A DNA stretch of 64,000 bases from Paraburkholderia sp. (GTDB lineage: Bacteria; Pseudomonadota; Gammaproteobacteria; Burkholderiales; Burkholderiaceae), in assembly GCF_028283785.1 (NCBI RefSeq), contig NZ_JAPWKB010000006.1:1-64000 (forward strand). The letters run 5' to 3'. A program made the translations under genes and the position numbers. Below the pieces are notes generated by a model, which searched no databases, was not told where the DNA came from, and worked only from the letters and a program-made list of their open reading frames with translations. Shown here piece after piece: positions 1 through 9,087 of this stretch. How positions within the stretch are numbered: the first letter of the stretch is position 1; each line of letters starts with the position of its first letter.

Positions 1-407
1 ACAGCAGCACGGCGGTGTCCGTCGAACTGCATCCGGGCGGCCCGGGTCTCGTGTTTCCGAATGCGGACGGTCTGCTCGTTCACACCAATCACTTCGTGTC
101 GTCTCCCGCGCGCGACGGCGATACCGAGCCGCGCCAGTACCCGGACACGCTGGTGCGCTACGACCTGCTGACGCGGCGGCTGTCGAATCGCGCGGATCTC
201 AGCGCCGCTCACGTGCTTGGCGCGATGAACTCTCACCTCGGCACGACCGCCGCCGTGTGTTGCCACCCGGACCGCACGCAGCCCGAAAGCGGCCAGTACG
301 CGACGCTTGCAACCATTGTGATCGACGTGGCGCACGGCACGCTCGACGCGTTGCGCGGCGGTCCGTGCGCGCATCTCCATTCGCAGCTTATGGCCGCCGC
401 CGCATAA
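1..407 (+). CDS. C45-family N-acyltransferase/amidase (acyl-CoA:6-APA acyltransferase-like), 5' end missing
   Basis: The frame is open from base 3 to the stop at 405-407, so only about the last 134 residues are in the window. The segment GLLVHTNHF, a following RYDLL stretch and a late TLATIVID strand ahead of a G-P-C loop resemble the C-terminal half of peptidase family C45 (isopenicillin N acyltransferase-like Ntn hydrolases), which cleave or form amides after self-processing at an internal Cys. That Cys would lie upstream, outside the window. The VOC gene begins 42 bp downstream on the same strand, so this is probably part of the same operon. The family assignment rests on partial motifs; the substrate cannot be told. 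Confidence 0.6.
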   Translation, partial: SSTAVSVELHPGGPGLVFPNADGLLVHTNHFVSSPARDGDTEPRQYPDTLVRYDLLTRRLSNRADLSAAHVLGAMNSHLGTTAAVCCHPDRTQPESGQYATLATIVIDVAHGTLDALRGGPCAHLHSQLMAAAA

Positions 408-449
408 CTCGCGCGGATTACTCAACTACATCGTTAAAGGACTCAAACA

Positions 450-869
450 ATGCTCAAGCTCAAACGCGTCGACAACATGGACATCCTGACGCCGAACGTC
501 CAGCGTCTGGTCGATTTCTATCACGGCACGCTTGGCCTCGGCTTCTTCCTGCCGTATCAGGCGGACGAGCACTGGGCGGCGATCGAAATGGGCAACGTCA
601 CGCTCTACATTTTCCGTACGGAAGATGCCACCCCCGTCGAACGTCGTACCGCCGTGAACCTGAAGGACAAGCCGGGTTTCGACTCGTTCGCGTTCGAAGT
701 CGAGAACCTCGACGACGCGATGGCGTTCCTCGACGGCAAGGTGCAATGGGTCACGGAAGAACCGATCGAATGGCAGCACCCGAACGGCACGCATTACCGC
801 TATCGGCCGATGTTCGACCCGGACGGCAACATGTTCTACGTCACCGAGCCGCATAAGGTCGCTGCCTGA
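450..869 (+). CDS. VOC (glyoxalase/bleomycin-resistance/extradiol dioxygenase) family protein
   Basis: A 139-residue protein of one paired-module VOC length. The N-terminal half has the FYHGTLGLGF turn typical of the first beta-alpha-beta-beta-beta module, and the second half has FEVENLDDAMAFL and DPDGNMFY, the usual end of the second module. The first-strand His that normally binds metal is absent (the strand reads NMDILTP), and the Glu expected after DPDGN is not obvious, so a standard glyoxalase metal site is doubtful. A good ribosome site (AAAGGA) precedes the ATG. It lies between the C45 gene and the SDR on the same strand; a role in handling a ring-oxidised intermediate is inference. 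Confidence 0.8.
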   Translation: MLKLKRVDNMDILTPNVQRLVDFYHGTLGLGFFLPYQADEHWAAIEMGNVTLYIFRTEDATPVERRTAVNLKDKPGFDSFAFEVENLDDAMAFLDGKVQWVTEEPIEWQHPNGTHYRYRPMFDPDGNMFYVTEPHKVAA

Positions 870-948
870 TTTCGCGTTGACATCGCGCCGAATCCACGCT
901 GAATCCGCAATTCGCTGCACCCGTATCAGGTACTACTGGAGTTTAGTC

Positions 949-1764
949 ATGACCCAAACAATCCCTCGCAACGCTGCATGCCGCGCACCGGAAACGGTGC
1001 TCGACCTGTCGCCGGATGCGCGACGTTTGAGCGGGCGCGTCGCGCTCGTGACGGGCGGCGCACGCGGCGCGGGTCGTGCCCATGCGCGCCTGCTCGCGGC
1101 GCGTGGCGCGGCTGTGGCGATCGTCGATCTCGACGACGCCGTCGCACAGGAAACCGCCGCCGAGATCGAGCGGTCAGGCGGACGCGCGATCGCGTTCGCG
1201 GCCGATATCACGCAGCGCCCGCTTGCGGAGCGCGTGATTCACGACGTCGCCGAATGCCTCGGCGGTCTGGACATCGTCGTGCATAACGCGGGAATGATGT
1301 ATTCGCTGACCGGCCTCGAAGCCACCGACGACGCCGATTTCGACCGTCTGCTGTCGATTAACGTGCATGCGCCGCTGTTTCTCACACGCGCTGCATTGCC
1401 GTATCTGCGCAAGAGCCGCGCGCCGCGCGTCATCTTTATCAATTCGCAGTGGGGGCAGGTGCCCGACGGGCATTCCTACGGCTACATGGTCGGCAAAGCC
1501 GCGCAACTGGGCCTGATGAAAACGATGGCGAAGGAGTTCGTTAGCGAAGGCATTCTCGTCAACGCAGTGACGCCGGGCGCGATTCTCACGCGGATGGTGC
1601 CCGACGCGTACATCGCGGGCGAGCAGAAGGCGATTCCGCTGGGACGTCTCGCGCATCCGGAAGAGATCGCGAGCACGGTGGGCTTTCTCGCGTCCGACGA
1701 AGCCGCGTTTATCGCCGGTCAGTCGATTCCGGTCAACGGCGGCGCACTGGTCGTCGGCATCTGA
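949..1764 (+). CDS. SDR-family NAD(P)-dependent oxidoreductase
   Basis: A 271-residue short-chain dehydrogenase. It shows the cofactor loop TGGARGAG, the NAG motif (HNAGMM), an active-site Ser in INSQWG and a Tyr-x3-Lys pair (YMVGK), and it ends with the classical F-I-A-G-Q-S-I-P-V-N-G-G. The frame extends upstream to 877, but the ATG at 949 has GGAG eight bases before it and gives the usual short N-terminus. It probably oxidises or reduces a hydroxyl/keto group in the pathway shared with the Rieske oxygenase that starts 50 bp downstream. The exact substrate is unknown. Confidence 0.88.
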   Translation: MTQTIPRNAACRAPETVLDLSPDARRLSGRVALVTGGARGAGRAHARLLAARGAAVAIVDLDDAVAQETAAEIERSGGRAIAFAADITQRPLAERVIHDVAECLGGLDIVVHNAGMMYSLTGLEATDDADFDRLLSINVHAPLFLTRAALPYLRKSRAPRVIFINSQWGQVPDGHSYGYMVGKAAQLGLMKTMAKEFVSEGILVNAVTPGAILTRMVPDAYIAGEQKAIPLGRLAHPEEIASTVGFLASDEAAFIAGQSIPVNGGALVVGI

Positions 1765-1814
1765 CGGCTTTTACGCAGACCGCATCGAACAACACACAAG
1801 CATTCGAGGTATCT

Positions 1815-2846
1815 ATGTCCACGCAACTTCCTCTTCGTAATCTGGCTGAACAGGCGATGCGTCGCCAGTGGTTTCCGGTCGCGCGCTCGATCGATCTGGA
1901 CACGCCGCAAAGCGCGACGCTGCTCGGCCAGCGGCTCGTCGTCTATCGCACCGAATCCGGCAAGGCGGTCGTGCAGGATGCGCGCTGTCCGCATCGCGGC
2001 GCGGATTTCTCACTCGGCAAGGTGCACGGCGAGAACATCGCGTGTCCGTATCACGGCTGGCAGTTCTCGGCGGAAAACGGCAAATGCTCGCATGTTCCTT
2101 CGCTGGAGGATCAATGCAAGATTCCGCCGCAAGCCAAAATCCGCACGTATCCGGTGATCGAGCGCTTTGCGCATGTGTGGACCGCGCTCGAAACGCCGGT
2201 GAACGGAATGTACGACCCGGCGCAATGGCGCGATCTCGAACTCGACTGGCTGGCCGCGACGCCGCTTGAATCGCCGACCGGGGTAGCTGTCGCAATCGAA
2301 AACTTCCGCGACGTCGCGCATTTTCCGTTCGTGCACGAAGTCTCGATGGGCCCGACGAAGCATATCGTCGAGCCGCTGAGCGTGCGTCGCGAAGGGCTGG
2401 ACGTGTGGATGGAGCGCCCGCTCGATGCCGGTGACGGCGACTGGGCCAACGACGGCGATTGCATGATGTTCTATCACTGCGCCGCGCCGGGTCTCGCTTC
2501 GATCACCTACAACTACGAGAAGCTCGGCAAGCGGATTGTCGTGGGCTTTCCGTCGCCGGTTGCTTACGACCACGTCCGCATTTTCTGGGGCGTTGCGAAC
2601 GAACGCAGTTATCGCGGCGCCGATCTCGAAGAATGTCTGCGCATCGAAGAACTGGTGTACCGCGAAGACATGCCCATCGCCGCAGGCATCCAGCCGCGCG
2701 AAATCGACTGGGACGGTACGTATATCGAGCATTCGGTGCCTGCCGATCTGTTCACGCTGAACTATCGTCGCGCGTTCCGGGAATTCATGGAGCGCGCGAA
2801 GACCACTGCGCCCGCGTTTCCGGTCGACGTAGTGGCGGTCGTATGA
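1815..2846 (+). CDS. Rieske non-heme iron oxygenase, single-subunit VanA-like type
   Basis: A 343-residue terminal oxygenase. The Rieske [2Fe-2S] site is complete: C58-x-H60, then C77-x2-H80. The mononuclear iron site reads N163, D166, H169 and H174, matching the D-x2-H-x4-H pattern of ring-hydroxylating and O/N-demethylating oxygenases. Size and lack of a small beta subunit gene place it with VanA, dicamba and toluene-sulfonate demethylase-type enzymes rather than aromatic dioxygenases with alpha and beta subunits. GAGGT precedes the ATG. The stop overlaps the start of the reductase gene by four bases, so the two are translationally coupled. It probably hydroxylates or demethylates a small molecule; which one is unknown. 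Confidence 0.92.
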   Translation: MSTQLPLRNLAEQAMRRQWFPVARSIDLDTPQSATLLGQRLVVYRTESGKAVVQDARCPHRGADFSLGKVHGENIACPYHGWQFSAENGKCSHVPSLEDQCKIPPQAKIRTYPVIERFAHVWTALETPVNGMYDPAQWRDLELDWLAATPLESPTGVAVAIENFRDVAHFPFVHEVSMGPTKHIVEPLSVRREGLDVWMERPLDAGDGDWANDGDCMMFYHCAAPGLASITYNYEKLGKRIVVGFPSPVAYDHVRIFWGVANERSYRGADLEECLRIEELVYREDMPIAAGIQPREIDWDGTYIEHSVPADLFTLNYRRAFREFMERAKTTAPAFPVDVVAVV

Positions 2847-3802
2847 GCGCCGGCGGTGCGGAACGCGACGTGCAGATCACGGGAATGCGGCTCGAAGCCG
2901 CGGGGGTGATCTCGCTGGAGTTGCAGGCGCCGGATCGTTCGGCGTTGCCGCGCTGGCACGCCGGCGCGCATATCGACCTGGTCTTGCCGTCGGGTTTGAC
3001 GCGCCAGTACTCGTTGTGCGGCGATATCGACGACACGCTGCGCCTGCGGATTGCCGTGCTGCTCGAATCGAACGGGCGAGGCGGTTCGCGTGAAGTGCAT
3101 GGCGGTCTGCGTCTCGGTCAGAGCGTGACGATTCGTGGGCCGCGCAATGCGTTCGAACTGCAACCCGCGGACTCGTTCGTATTCGTTGCGGGCGGCATCG
3201 GCATTACGCCGATTCTGCCGATGATCCGCACCGCGCAGCGCGCGAACGCAACGTGGACGCTGATCTACGGCGGACGTTCGCGGGCATCGATGGCGTTTAT
3301 TCCGGAACTGGAACGCATCGGTGGCGACAACGTGCGGATCATGCCCGCGGACGAGACCGGTCTCATCGATCTGGACGACGTGGTGACGCGCGCCAAAGCG
3401 GGCGCGCAGGTCTATAGCTGCGGCCCGGCCGCATTGCTCGATGCGCTGACCGAACGGTTCGCTGCAAACGATCTCACCGACAGCCTGCATATCGAACGAT
3501 TCAGCGCAGCCTCGCCGAAGACGGCGCAGCAAGCGGGTGCATTCCGCGTGATGCTCGCGCGCAGTGGCGGCGCGGTGGACGTCGCCGCCGATGTGTCGGT
3601 GATGACGGCGCTGCGCGAAGCGGGGCATTGCGTGCCGTCGTCGTGCGAACAGGGTATCTGCGGAATGTGCGAGACGCGGGTGATCGACGGCGTGCCGGAT
3701 CATCGCGACATGCTGCTGACCGAAGGTGAACGTCAGCGCGGCGACGTGATGATGGTCTGCGTATCGCGCGCATTGACACCCACGATCACGCTCGATCTCT
3801 AG
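2843..3802 (+). CDS. VanB-like oxygenase reductase (FMN/NAD-binding domain plus C-terminal 2Fe-2S ferredoxin)
   Basis: A 319-residue electron-transfer partner of the Rieske oxygenase. The N-terminal flavin barrel has R-Q-Y-S-L-C, the NAD domain has the GGIGITPI loop and a YSCGP motif, and the C-terminus is a plant-type ferredoxin with C-E-Q-G-I-C-G-M-C and a later Cys (VCVS). This order is that of vanillate demethylase reductase and phthalate dioxygenase reductase. The open frame extends far upstream but the ATG at 2843, overlapping the oxygenase stop (ATGA), is the evident start. It delivers electrons from NAD(P)H to the oxygenase in the cytoplasm. Confidence 0.93.
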   Translation: MSAGGAERDVQITGMRLEAAGVISLELQAPDRSALPRWHAGAHIDLVLPSGLTRQYSLCGDIDDTLRLRIAVLLESNGRGGSREVHGGLRLGQSVTIRGPRNAFELQPADSFVFVAGGIGITPILPMIRTAQRANATWTLIYGGRSRASMAFIPELERIGGDNVRIMPADETGLIDLDDVVTRAKAGAQVYSCGPAALLDALTERFAANDLTDSLHIERFSAASPKTAQQAGAFRVMLARSGGAVDVAADVSVMTALREAGHCVPSSCEQGICGMCETRVIDGVPDHRDMLLTEGERQRGDVMMVCVSRALTPTITLDL

Positions 3803-3873
3803 CGTCTTTTAACGAAGGCGGCGCGCACGATGCCGTCGTCTTCTCGACATTGAATACGGATGAATAGTCAGCG

Positions 3874-4680
3874 ATGCGAACACAAATCGTCGTAGGCGTC
3901 AGCGCGGACCGGATGAAGATCGGGCTTCACGCGTCGCATGCAGTGGGTGAGAAGTATCTCGATCCGGTCGTGGACGGCGCGCATGCGCTTGCCGTTGTCG
4001 TGCCTGCGCTTGGCGACCGTCAATCGGCGGACGCGATCTTTCAGTGTGTGGATGGCCTGCTGTTCACGGGCAGCTATTCGAATGTCGAGCCGCATCGATA
4101 CGGCGGCGCTGCGAGCGCGCCCGGCACGCTGCACGACCCGTATCGCGATGCGACGACCTTGCCGCTGATGCGCGCCGCGATCGAACGGGGCGTGCCGATG
4201 CTCGCGATCTGCCGCGGATTCCAGGAGATGAACGTGGTGTTCGGCGGAACGCTGCATCAGGCGGTGCACGACGTCGAAGGCTATGCGGATCATCGCGAAA
4301 ACAAGGTGGATCCGATCGACGTTCAATACGCGCCCGCGCATGCATTGCGTATCGAGCGCGATGGCGTGCTGCATCGATGCAGCGGTGTGCTCGAAGCGAT
4401 GGTGAATTCGTTGCATGGGCAAGGCATCGACCGTCTCGGTGACGGCTTGCAGATCGAAGCACGCGCGCCCGATGGCCTGATCGAAGCGATCAGTGTGAAG
4501 GGCGGCCGCAGCTTCGCGCTCGGCCTGCAATGGCACCCGGAATGGCGGCACGCGGATAACCCGCTGTCTACGGCGATTTTCCGCGCGTTCGGCGATGCGT
4601 GCCGCGAACGGCGACGTCTGAAAGACGAACGGCTGGGCAGCGCGGCGCTCGATGCCGCGTCACTCGTCACGGGCGCCTGA
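3874..4680 (+). CDS. PuuD-like gamma-glutamyl amide hydrolase (class I glutamine amidotransferase fold)
   Basis: A 268-residue class I amidotransferase-like hydrolase. The nucleophile is C113 in AICRGFQEMN, followed by a His221/Glu223 pair in LQWHPEW; HGQGIDRLG also matches the gamma-glutamyl-GABA hydrolase family. In the Puu and aniline (TdnT-like) routes such enzymes remove or process a gamma-glutamyl group placed on an amine. The next gene is a PuuC-like aldehyde dehydrogenase. No gamma-glutamyl ligase (PuuA/GlnA-like) lies in the window; it could be upstream of base 1. The ribosome site is weak. Confidence 0.85.
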   Translation: MRTQIVVGVSADRMKIGLHASHAVGEKYLDPVVDGAHALAVVVPALGDRQSADAIFQCVDGLLFTGSYSNVEPHRYGGAASAPGTLHDPYRDATTLPLMRAAIERGVPMLAICRGFQEMNVVFGGTLHQAVHDVEGYADHRENKVDPIDVQYAPAHALRIERDGVLHRCSGVLEAMVNSLHGQGIDRLGDGLQIEARAPDGLIEAISVKGGRSFALGLQWHPEWRHADNPLSTAIFRAFGDACRERRRLKDERLGSAALDAASLVTGA

Positions 4681-4740
4681 CGCGATGGAACTGCGCGTCT
4701 TGCTGCGATTCAACACGGAACTGCTGGGCCCGTTCTGGGC

Positions 4741-6249
4741 ATGGACATCATGGAAGCGAAAAGCAAAGACCTGAACGACTGGCTGCAACGACGCGCGACC
4801 TTGCGCATCGAAGGCCGCGCATTTATCGACGGTGCATATCGTGACGCGGCAAGCGGAAAACGTTTCGATTGCATCAGCCCGATCGACGGCGCGTCGCTCG
4901 CGCAAATCGCCGAATGCGGCGAAGCCGATGTGAACGCGGCAGTGGCCTGCGCGCGCCGCGCATTCGATCGGGGCGTATGGCGCGGCTTGAATCCACGTCA
5001 ACGCAAAGCGGTAATGCTGCGCTGGGGCGCGCTGATGCGTGCGCATCAGGACGAACTCGCGTTGCTCGAAACACTCGACGCGGGCAAGCCGATTGCCGAT
5101 ACGACGACCGTGGATGTGCCCGGCGCCGCGTATTGCGTCGAATGGTTTGCCGAAGCGATCGACAAGGCCGGAGGGGAAGTCGCTGCGGCAGATCATCATC
5201 TGGTGGGACTCGTCACGCGTGAAGCAATTGGTATCGTCGCGGCAGTCGTGCCGTGGAATTTCCCGCTACTGATGGCGGCATGGAAGTTTGCCCCGGCGCT
5301 CGCGGCAGGCAACAGCGTCGTGCTGAAGCCGTCGGAGAAGTCGCCGCTGACGGCAATACGCATCGCGCAACTCGCGCTCGAATCGGGTATTCCAGCGGGC
5401 GTGTTCAACGTGCTGCCAGGCGCAGGCGAGGCGGGCAAGCTGCTCGCATTGCATCACGATGTGGACTGTCTGGCCTTTACCGGCTCGACCAACGTCGGCA
5501 AGCAAATCATGCAGTACGCGGGTCAGTCGAACCTGAAGCGCGTGTGGCTGGAACTCGGCGGTAAATCGCCGAATATCGTGCTGGCCGATTGTGCCGATCT
5601 GGGCCGCGCGGCGCAGGCCGCCGCAAGCGCGATCTTCTACAACATGGGCGAGATGTGCACCGCCGGTTCGCGTCTGCTCGTGCATCGCGACATCAAGGAT
5701 GCGTTTCTCGACAAACTGCTCGTCGCCGCGCGCAAATACTCCCCAGGCAATCCGCTCGACCCGACAACGTCGATGGGTGCGATCGTCGATCAGGCGCAGA
5801 TGGAACGCGTGCTCGGCTATATCGACGCCGGTCGCGACGAAGCGAGATTACTGACCGGCGGTGCACGCGTGAAGCGCGAATCGGGCGGCTTTTATATCGA
5901 GCCGACCATCTTCGATGTTCCCGACGCACAGGCGCGCATTGCGCGCGAAGAGATCTTCGGCCCGGTGCTGTCCGTGATCACGTTCGACACCATCGATGAA
6001 GCGATCCGCATCGCCAACGACAGCGAATACGGGCTGGCCGCAGCGGTGTGGACGTCGAACCTGACGACCGCGCACGAGGTCTCGCGCGCGCTGCGAGCGG
6101 GCACCGTCTGGGTCAATTGCTACGACGAAGGCGGCGACATGAACTTTCCATTCGGCGGCTACAAGCAGTCCGGCAATGGCCGCGACAAGTCGCTGCACGC
6201 GCTCGAGAAATACACGGAGCTGAAATCCACCTTGATTCGCTTGCGGTAA
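4741..6249 (+). CDS. Aldehyde dehydrogenase, PuuC-like
   Basis: A 502-residue NAD(P)-dependent aldehyde dehydrogenase of full family length. The NAD-binding PWNFPLL segment, the general-base Glu271 in LELGGKSPN and the catalytic Cys306 in GEMCTAGSR are all present, and the C-terminus has NFPFGGYKQSGNGRD, as in gamma-glutamyl-gamma-aminobutyraldehyde and betaine aldehyde dehydrogenases. The start could be 4741 or 4750 (MEAKSK); no strong ribosome site separates them. It follows the PuuD-like gene by 60 bp, and together they suggest oxidation of an amine-derived aldehyde to an acid. Confidence 0.92.
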   Translation: MDIMEAKSKDLNDWLQRRATLRIEGRAFIDGAYRDAASGKRFDCISPIDGASLAQIAECGEADVNAAVACARRAFDRGVWRGLNPRQRKAVMLRWGALMRAHQDELALLETLDAGKPIADTTTVDVPGAAYCVEWFAEAIDKAGGEVAAADHHLVGLVTREAIGIVAAVVPWNFPLLMAAWKFAPALAAGNSVVLKPSEKSPLTAIRIAQLALESGIPAGVFNVLPGAGEAGKLLALHHDVDCLAFTGSTNVGKQIMQYAGQSNLKRVWLELGGKSPNIVLADCADLGRAAQAAASAIFYNMGEMCTAGSRLLVHRDIKDAFLDKLLVAARKYSPGNPLDPTTSMGAIVDQAQMERVLGYIDAGRDEARLLTGGARVKRESGGFYIEPTIFDVPDAQARIAREEIFGPVLSVITFDTIDEAIRIANDSEYGLAAAVWTSNLTTAHEVSRALRAGTVWVNCYDEGGDMNFPFGGYKQSGNGRDKSLHALEKYTELKSTLIRLR

Positions 6250-6270
6250 TTCAAAACCTGGAGAAGCAAC

Positions 6271-7407
6271 ATGAATATGAAGATTGGCGTTGCAGTGGCC
6301 CTGTTGTTCGCGTCGGCCGGTGCGTATGCGCAAAGTAGCGTGACGCTGTTTGGCCTGCTGGACGAAGGCTTGAACTTCACCAGCAATGCGGGCGGCAAGA
6401 AGGCCTACCAGCTTACGAGTGTCGATCTCGTGACGAGTCGCTGGGGACTGAAAGGCACCGAAGACCTCGGCGGAGGGCTGCATGCCATCTTCGACCTCGA
6501 AAGCGGCTTCAATATTGAAAGCGGCAAGGCGGCATACGACGGACGACTGTTCGGCTACCAGTCCTACGTCGGACTGCAATCGGATACGCTGGGGACGTTG
6601 ACGTTCGGACGCCAGTTCGATTCGATCACCGATGTGATCGGTCTGATGACGGCAAACGGCAATTGGGGCGGATGGTTGTTCTCGCATCCATTCGATAACG
6701 ACAACACGGACGCGACCTTTCACGCGAGCAACGCGGTCAAGTTCACGAGCAACGACTACGCAGGCGTGTCGGGCACGGCACTCTATGGCTTCAGCAATCA
6801 GGCGGGCGGCTTCGCGCAGAACCGTGTTTTCAGCGCCGGACTGAAGTACACATATTCGACGCTGTCGGTGGGCGCGGTCTATGAGAACCTGTCCGCGCCG
6901 GGCAGCAATTCGGGCGGCGCGATCGCGTCCGGCGATGCGGGCTTCGTCGCAGCAAACCAGAAGACGTACGGGCTCGCGGCAAGCTATGGAATCGGCGCGG
7001 CGACCTTCGGTGCGGTCTACACGCGCGTGAATATCGAACGGCCCACCTCGTCCGCGTATCTGGGTGAGCTGGGCTTAAGCGATGCCGCGCTGAAATTCGA
7101 CAACTTCGAACTGAATGTGAAGTACGACATCGCGCCGGACTTTTTCGTTGGCGGCATGTATACGTACACGCGCGCACATCTGGATCAAAACGGTGGACGC
7201 GCTTCGTTGCACTGGAATCAGGCCGGTCTGATGGCCGAATACCTGTTGTCGAAACGAACCGCGTTGTACACGCAGTTCGTCTACCAGAAACTATCCGGTG
7301 GCACGACGGGCACGGTGTTCGATACCGCCTACATCACCGGATCGGCGGACGTGTCGTCGAACTCGCACCAGATGGTCGCGCGGGTCGGGATTTCGCATTC
7401 GTTCTGA
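6271..7407 (+). CDS. Gram-negative trimeric porin
   Basis: A 378-residue outer-membrane porin of the betaproteobacterial OmpC/Omp32-like family. It has a signal peptide (MNMKIGVAVALLFASAGAYA) ending before QSSVTLFGLLDEG, an S-R-W-G-L-K-G-T-E-D-L-G-G-G-L-H segment typical of the first hairpins, and a C-terminal Phe (ISHSF) needed for barrel insertion. GGAG lies just before the ATG, 21 bp after the aldehyde dehydrogenase, so it is probably the last gene of the catabolic operon and admits the substrate. Confidence 0.92.
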   Translation: MNMKIGVAVALLFASAGAYAQSSVTLFGLLDEGLNFTSNAGGKKAYQLTSVDLVTSRWGLKGTEDLGGGLHAIFDLESGFNIESGKAAYDGRLFGYQSYVGLQSDTLGTLTFGRQFDSITDVIGLMTANGNWGGWLFSHPFDNDNTDATFHASNAVKFTSNDYAGVSGTALYGFSNQAGGFAQNRVFSAGLKYTYSTLSVGAVYENLSAPGSNSGGAIASGDAGFVAANQKTYGLAASYGIGAATFGAVYTRVNIERPTSSAYLGELGLSDAALKFDNFELNVKYDIAPDFFVGGMYTYTRAHLDQNGGRASLHWNQAGLMAEYLLSKRTALYTQFVYQKLSGGTTGTVFDTAYITGSADVSSNSHQMVARVGISHSF

Positions 7408-7416
7408 TTCGATCGC

Positions 7417-7435
7417 ACGCCGTGTCGCGCGGCGT
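7417..7435. terminator. Hairpin between convergent genes
   Basis: ACGCCG and CGGCGT are separated by seven bases between the porin stop and the stop of the convergent flavoprotein gene. There is no clear T-run on either strand, so it is only a candidate shared terminator. Confidence 0.3.
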
Positions 7436-9087
7436 TATCGGGCGTCCTGCTGAAGATATTTGTGCGCGAACGCGATCGCCATGCTGCCCTCACCGACAGC
7501 GGAAGCGACGCGTTTGACCGGGCTCAATCGCACGTCCCCGCACGCAAACACGCCAGGAACACTCGATTCGAGAAGGTAAGGATCGCGGCTATGGGACCAG
7601 CGTCCGGCCTTCACGACGTCGTCGCCGGTGAGCACGTAGCCGCGTGCATCGCGGGCGATTTCAGGCGGTAACCACGCGGTCTCCGCGTCGGCGCCAATGA
7701 ACACGAACAGTGCGCCGCAGTCGTGCCGCTGCACTTCTCCACTGATGTCGTCGCGCACGTCGATTGCGGTCAGATGGGTGTCGCCGTATGCGCCGGTGAC
7801 TTCCGAGCGCAGTTGCAACGCGACGTTCGACTTGCCGCGAAGCTGCTCGACGAGATAGCGCGACATGCTTTTCTCAAGCGAGTCGCCGCGCAGGACAAGC
7901 GTGACCCTGCGCGCATGATTCGCGAAGTACAGAGCGGCCTGGCCGGCCGAATTTCCCCCGCCAATCAGAAAAACGTCGAGTCCATGCGTACCGCTCGCTT
8001 CGCTGCGTGACGCGCCGTAGTAGATGCCTTTGCCGATAAACCGGTCGAAGCCGTCGATCGACAGGCGGCGCCACGTGACGCCCGTCGCGAGAATGATCGT
8101 TCGTGTCCGGATGATGCCGCCGCCGTCGAGGTGGATGCTTCGTCCTTCGACGTCGATCCGGTCCACCGACCGTGTCACCAGAATCTCCGCGCCGAGCCGC
8201 CTCGCCTGCTGCAGTGCACGGCTCGCGAGTTCATCGCCGGAGACGCCGTTGGGGAAGCCGAGGTAGTTCTCGATACGCGAAGAGGTTCCGGCCTGTCCGC
8301 CTGGCGCTTCGCGCTCCAGCACGACAGTACGCAAGCCTTCCGACGCACCGTACACGGCGGCGGCAAGACCGGCCGGTCCGCCGCCGATGATCATCGTGTC
8401 GTACTCTTCGAGGCGCGGCTGAGTCTGCAGACCGAGCAAGCCGGCGAGTTCGCGTGTCGCGGGGCGGCTCAGCACGGTACCGTCCGCGAGCCGCAATGCC
8501 GGGCAATCCTGCTCAGGCGGACTCGCACCGGGCCAGCGCGCCGGGAGTTCGGGCGCATCTGGCGTCATCCAGTCATAGCTGATCTGGTTACGGGCGAGAA
8601 ACTGCCGTAGCGCAGTACACGCGTCGTCCCAGCGACTGCCGATCATGGTCACGCGCGGCTTGGGCGGCTCGGCGGAAAGCCCTTGCAAACCGCCGATACG
8701 CTCACGCGCGAGCGTGCCCATCTTGAACGCAATGTCCGGCGATGCGGCGGCCAGCTGATAGTAGTGTTGAGCGTCCACCCGCATCACACGCGACGGCTCG
8801 GACGCCCGATACGCGCCCGGAAACGGTGAGCTTAGCGCGAGCGGGACTTCGCCGAAAATGGTGCCAGGCAGACGCCAGCCCAGCGTGCGCTCGACGCCGT
8901 CGAATGTCTTGATGACTTCCATCTTGCCGGTCAGAACGGCATACAACGCGCGTTCTCCACCTTCATGAACGGCGAACTCGCCTGCGCACAGATGGAGGTC
9001 TGCGGACGAGTGCGCGAGGTGCGCCAGGTCGTCGTCCGGAAGTGACGCAAACAGTGGAAACGCGCGGATGTCGTCGATTGTCAGCAT
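7435..9087 (-). CDS. TrxB-like FAD-dependent oxidoreductase with N-terminal cyclic-nucleotide-binding domain
   Basis: A 550-residue protein. The first ~130 residues are a cNMP-binding/Crp-like beta-roll (FPLFASLPDDDLAHLA, GERALYAVLTGKMEV, GTIFGEVPLAL); a glutaredoxin-like linker region follows, then a two-domain flavoprotein from about residue 230 with GGGPAGLAAAVYGASEGL (FAD), GGGNSAGQAA (NADPH) and ACGDVR. The redox C-x-x-C of true thioredoxin reductases is absent; the matching stretch reads YYGASRSEA. It should therefore use another acceptor. The longer frame would start with TTG at 9165; the ATG at 9087 begins exactly at the cNMP domain and is preferred. No obvious operon partner. Confidence 0.88.
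   Translation of the reverse strand: MLTIDDIRAFPLFASLPDDDLAHLAHSSADLHLCAGEFAVHEGGERALYAVLTGKMEVIKTFDGVERTLGWRLPGTIFGEVPLALSSPFPGAYRASEPSRVMRVDAQHYYQLAAASPDIAFKMGTLARERIGGLQGLSAEPPKPRVTMIGSRWDDACTALRQFLARNQISYDWMTPDAPELPARWPGASPPEQDCPALRLADGTVLSRPATRELAGLLGLQTQPRLEEYDTMIIGGGPAGLAAAVYGASEGLRTVVLEREAPGGQAGTSSRIENYLGFPNGVSGDELASRALQQARRLGAEILVTRSVDRIDVEGRSIHLDGGGIIRTRTIILATGVTWRRLSIDGFDRFIGKGIYYGASRSEASGTHGLDVFLIGGGNSAGQAALYFANHARRVTLVLRGDSLEKSMSRYLVEQLRGKSNVALQLRSEVTGAYGDTHLTAIDVRDDISGEVQRHDCGALFVFIGADAETAWLPPEIARDARGYVLTGDDVVKAGRWSHSRDPYLLESSVPGVFACGDVRLSPVKRVASAVGEGSMAIAFAHKYLQQDAR

Noticed and set aside
7435-9087. Annotation of the flavoprotein as thioredoxin reductase
   Set aside because: The redox-active Cys pair is missing and a cNMP domain is fused, so the name would mislead.
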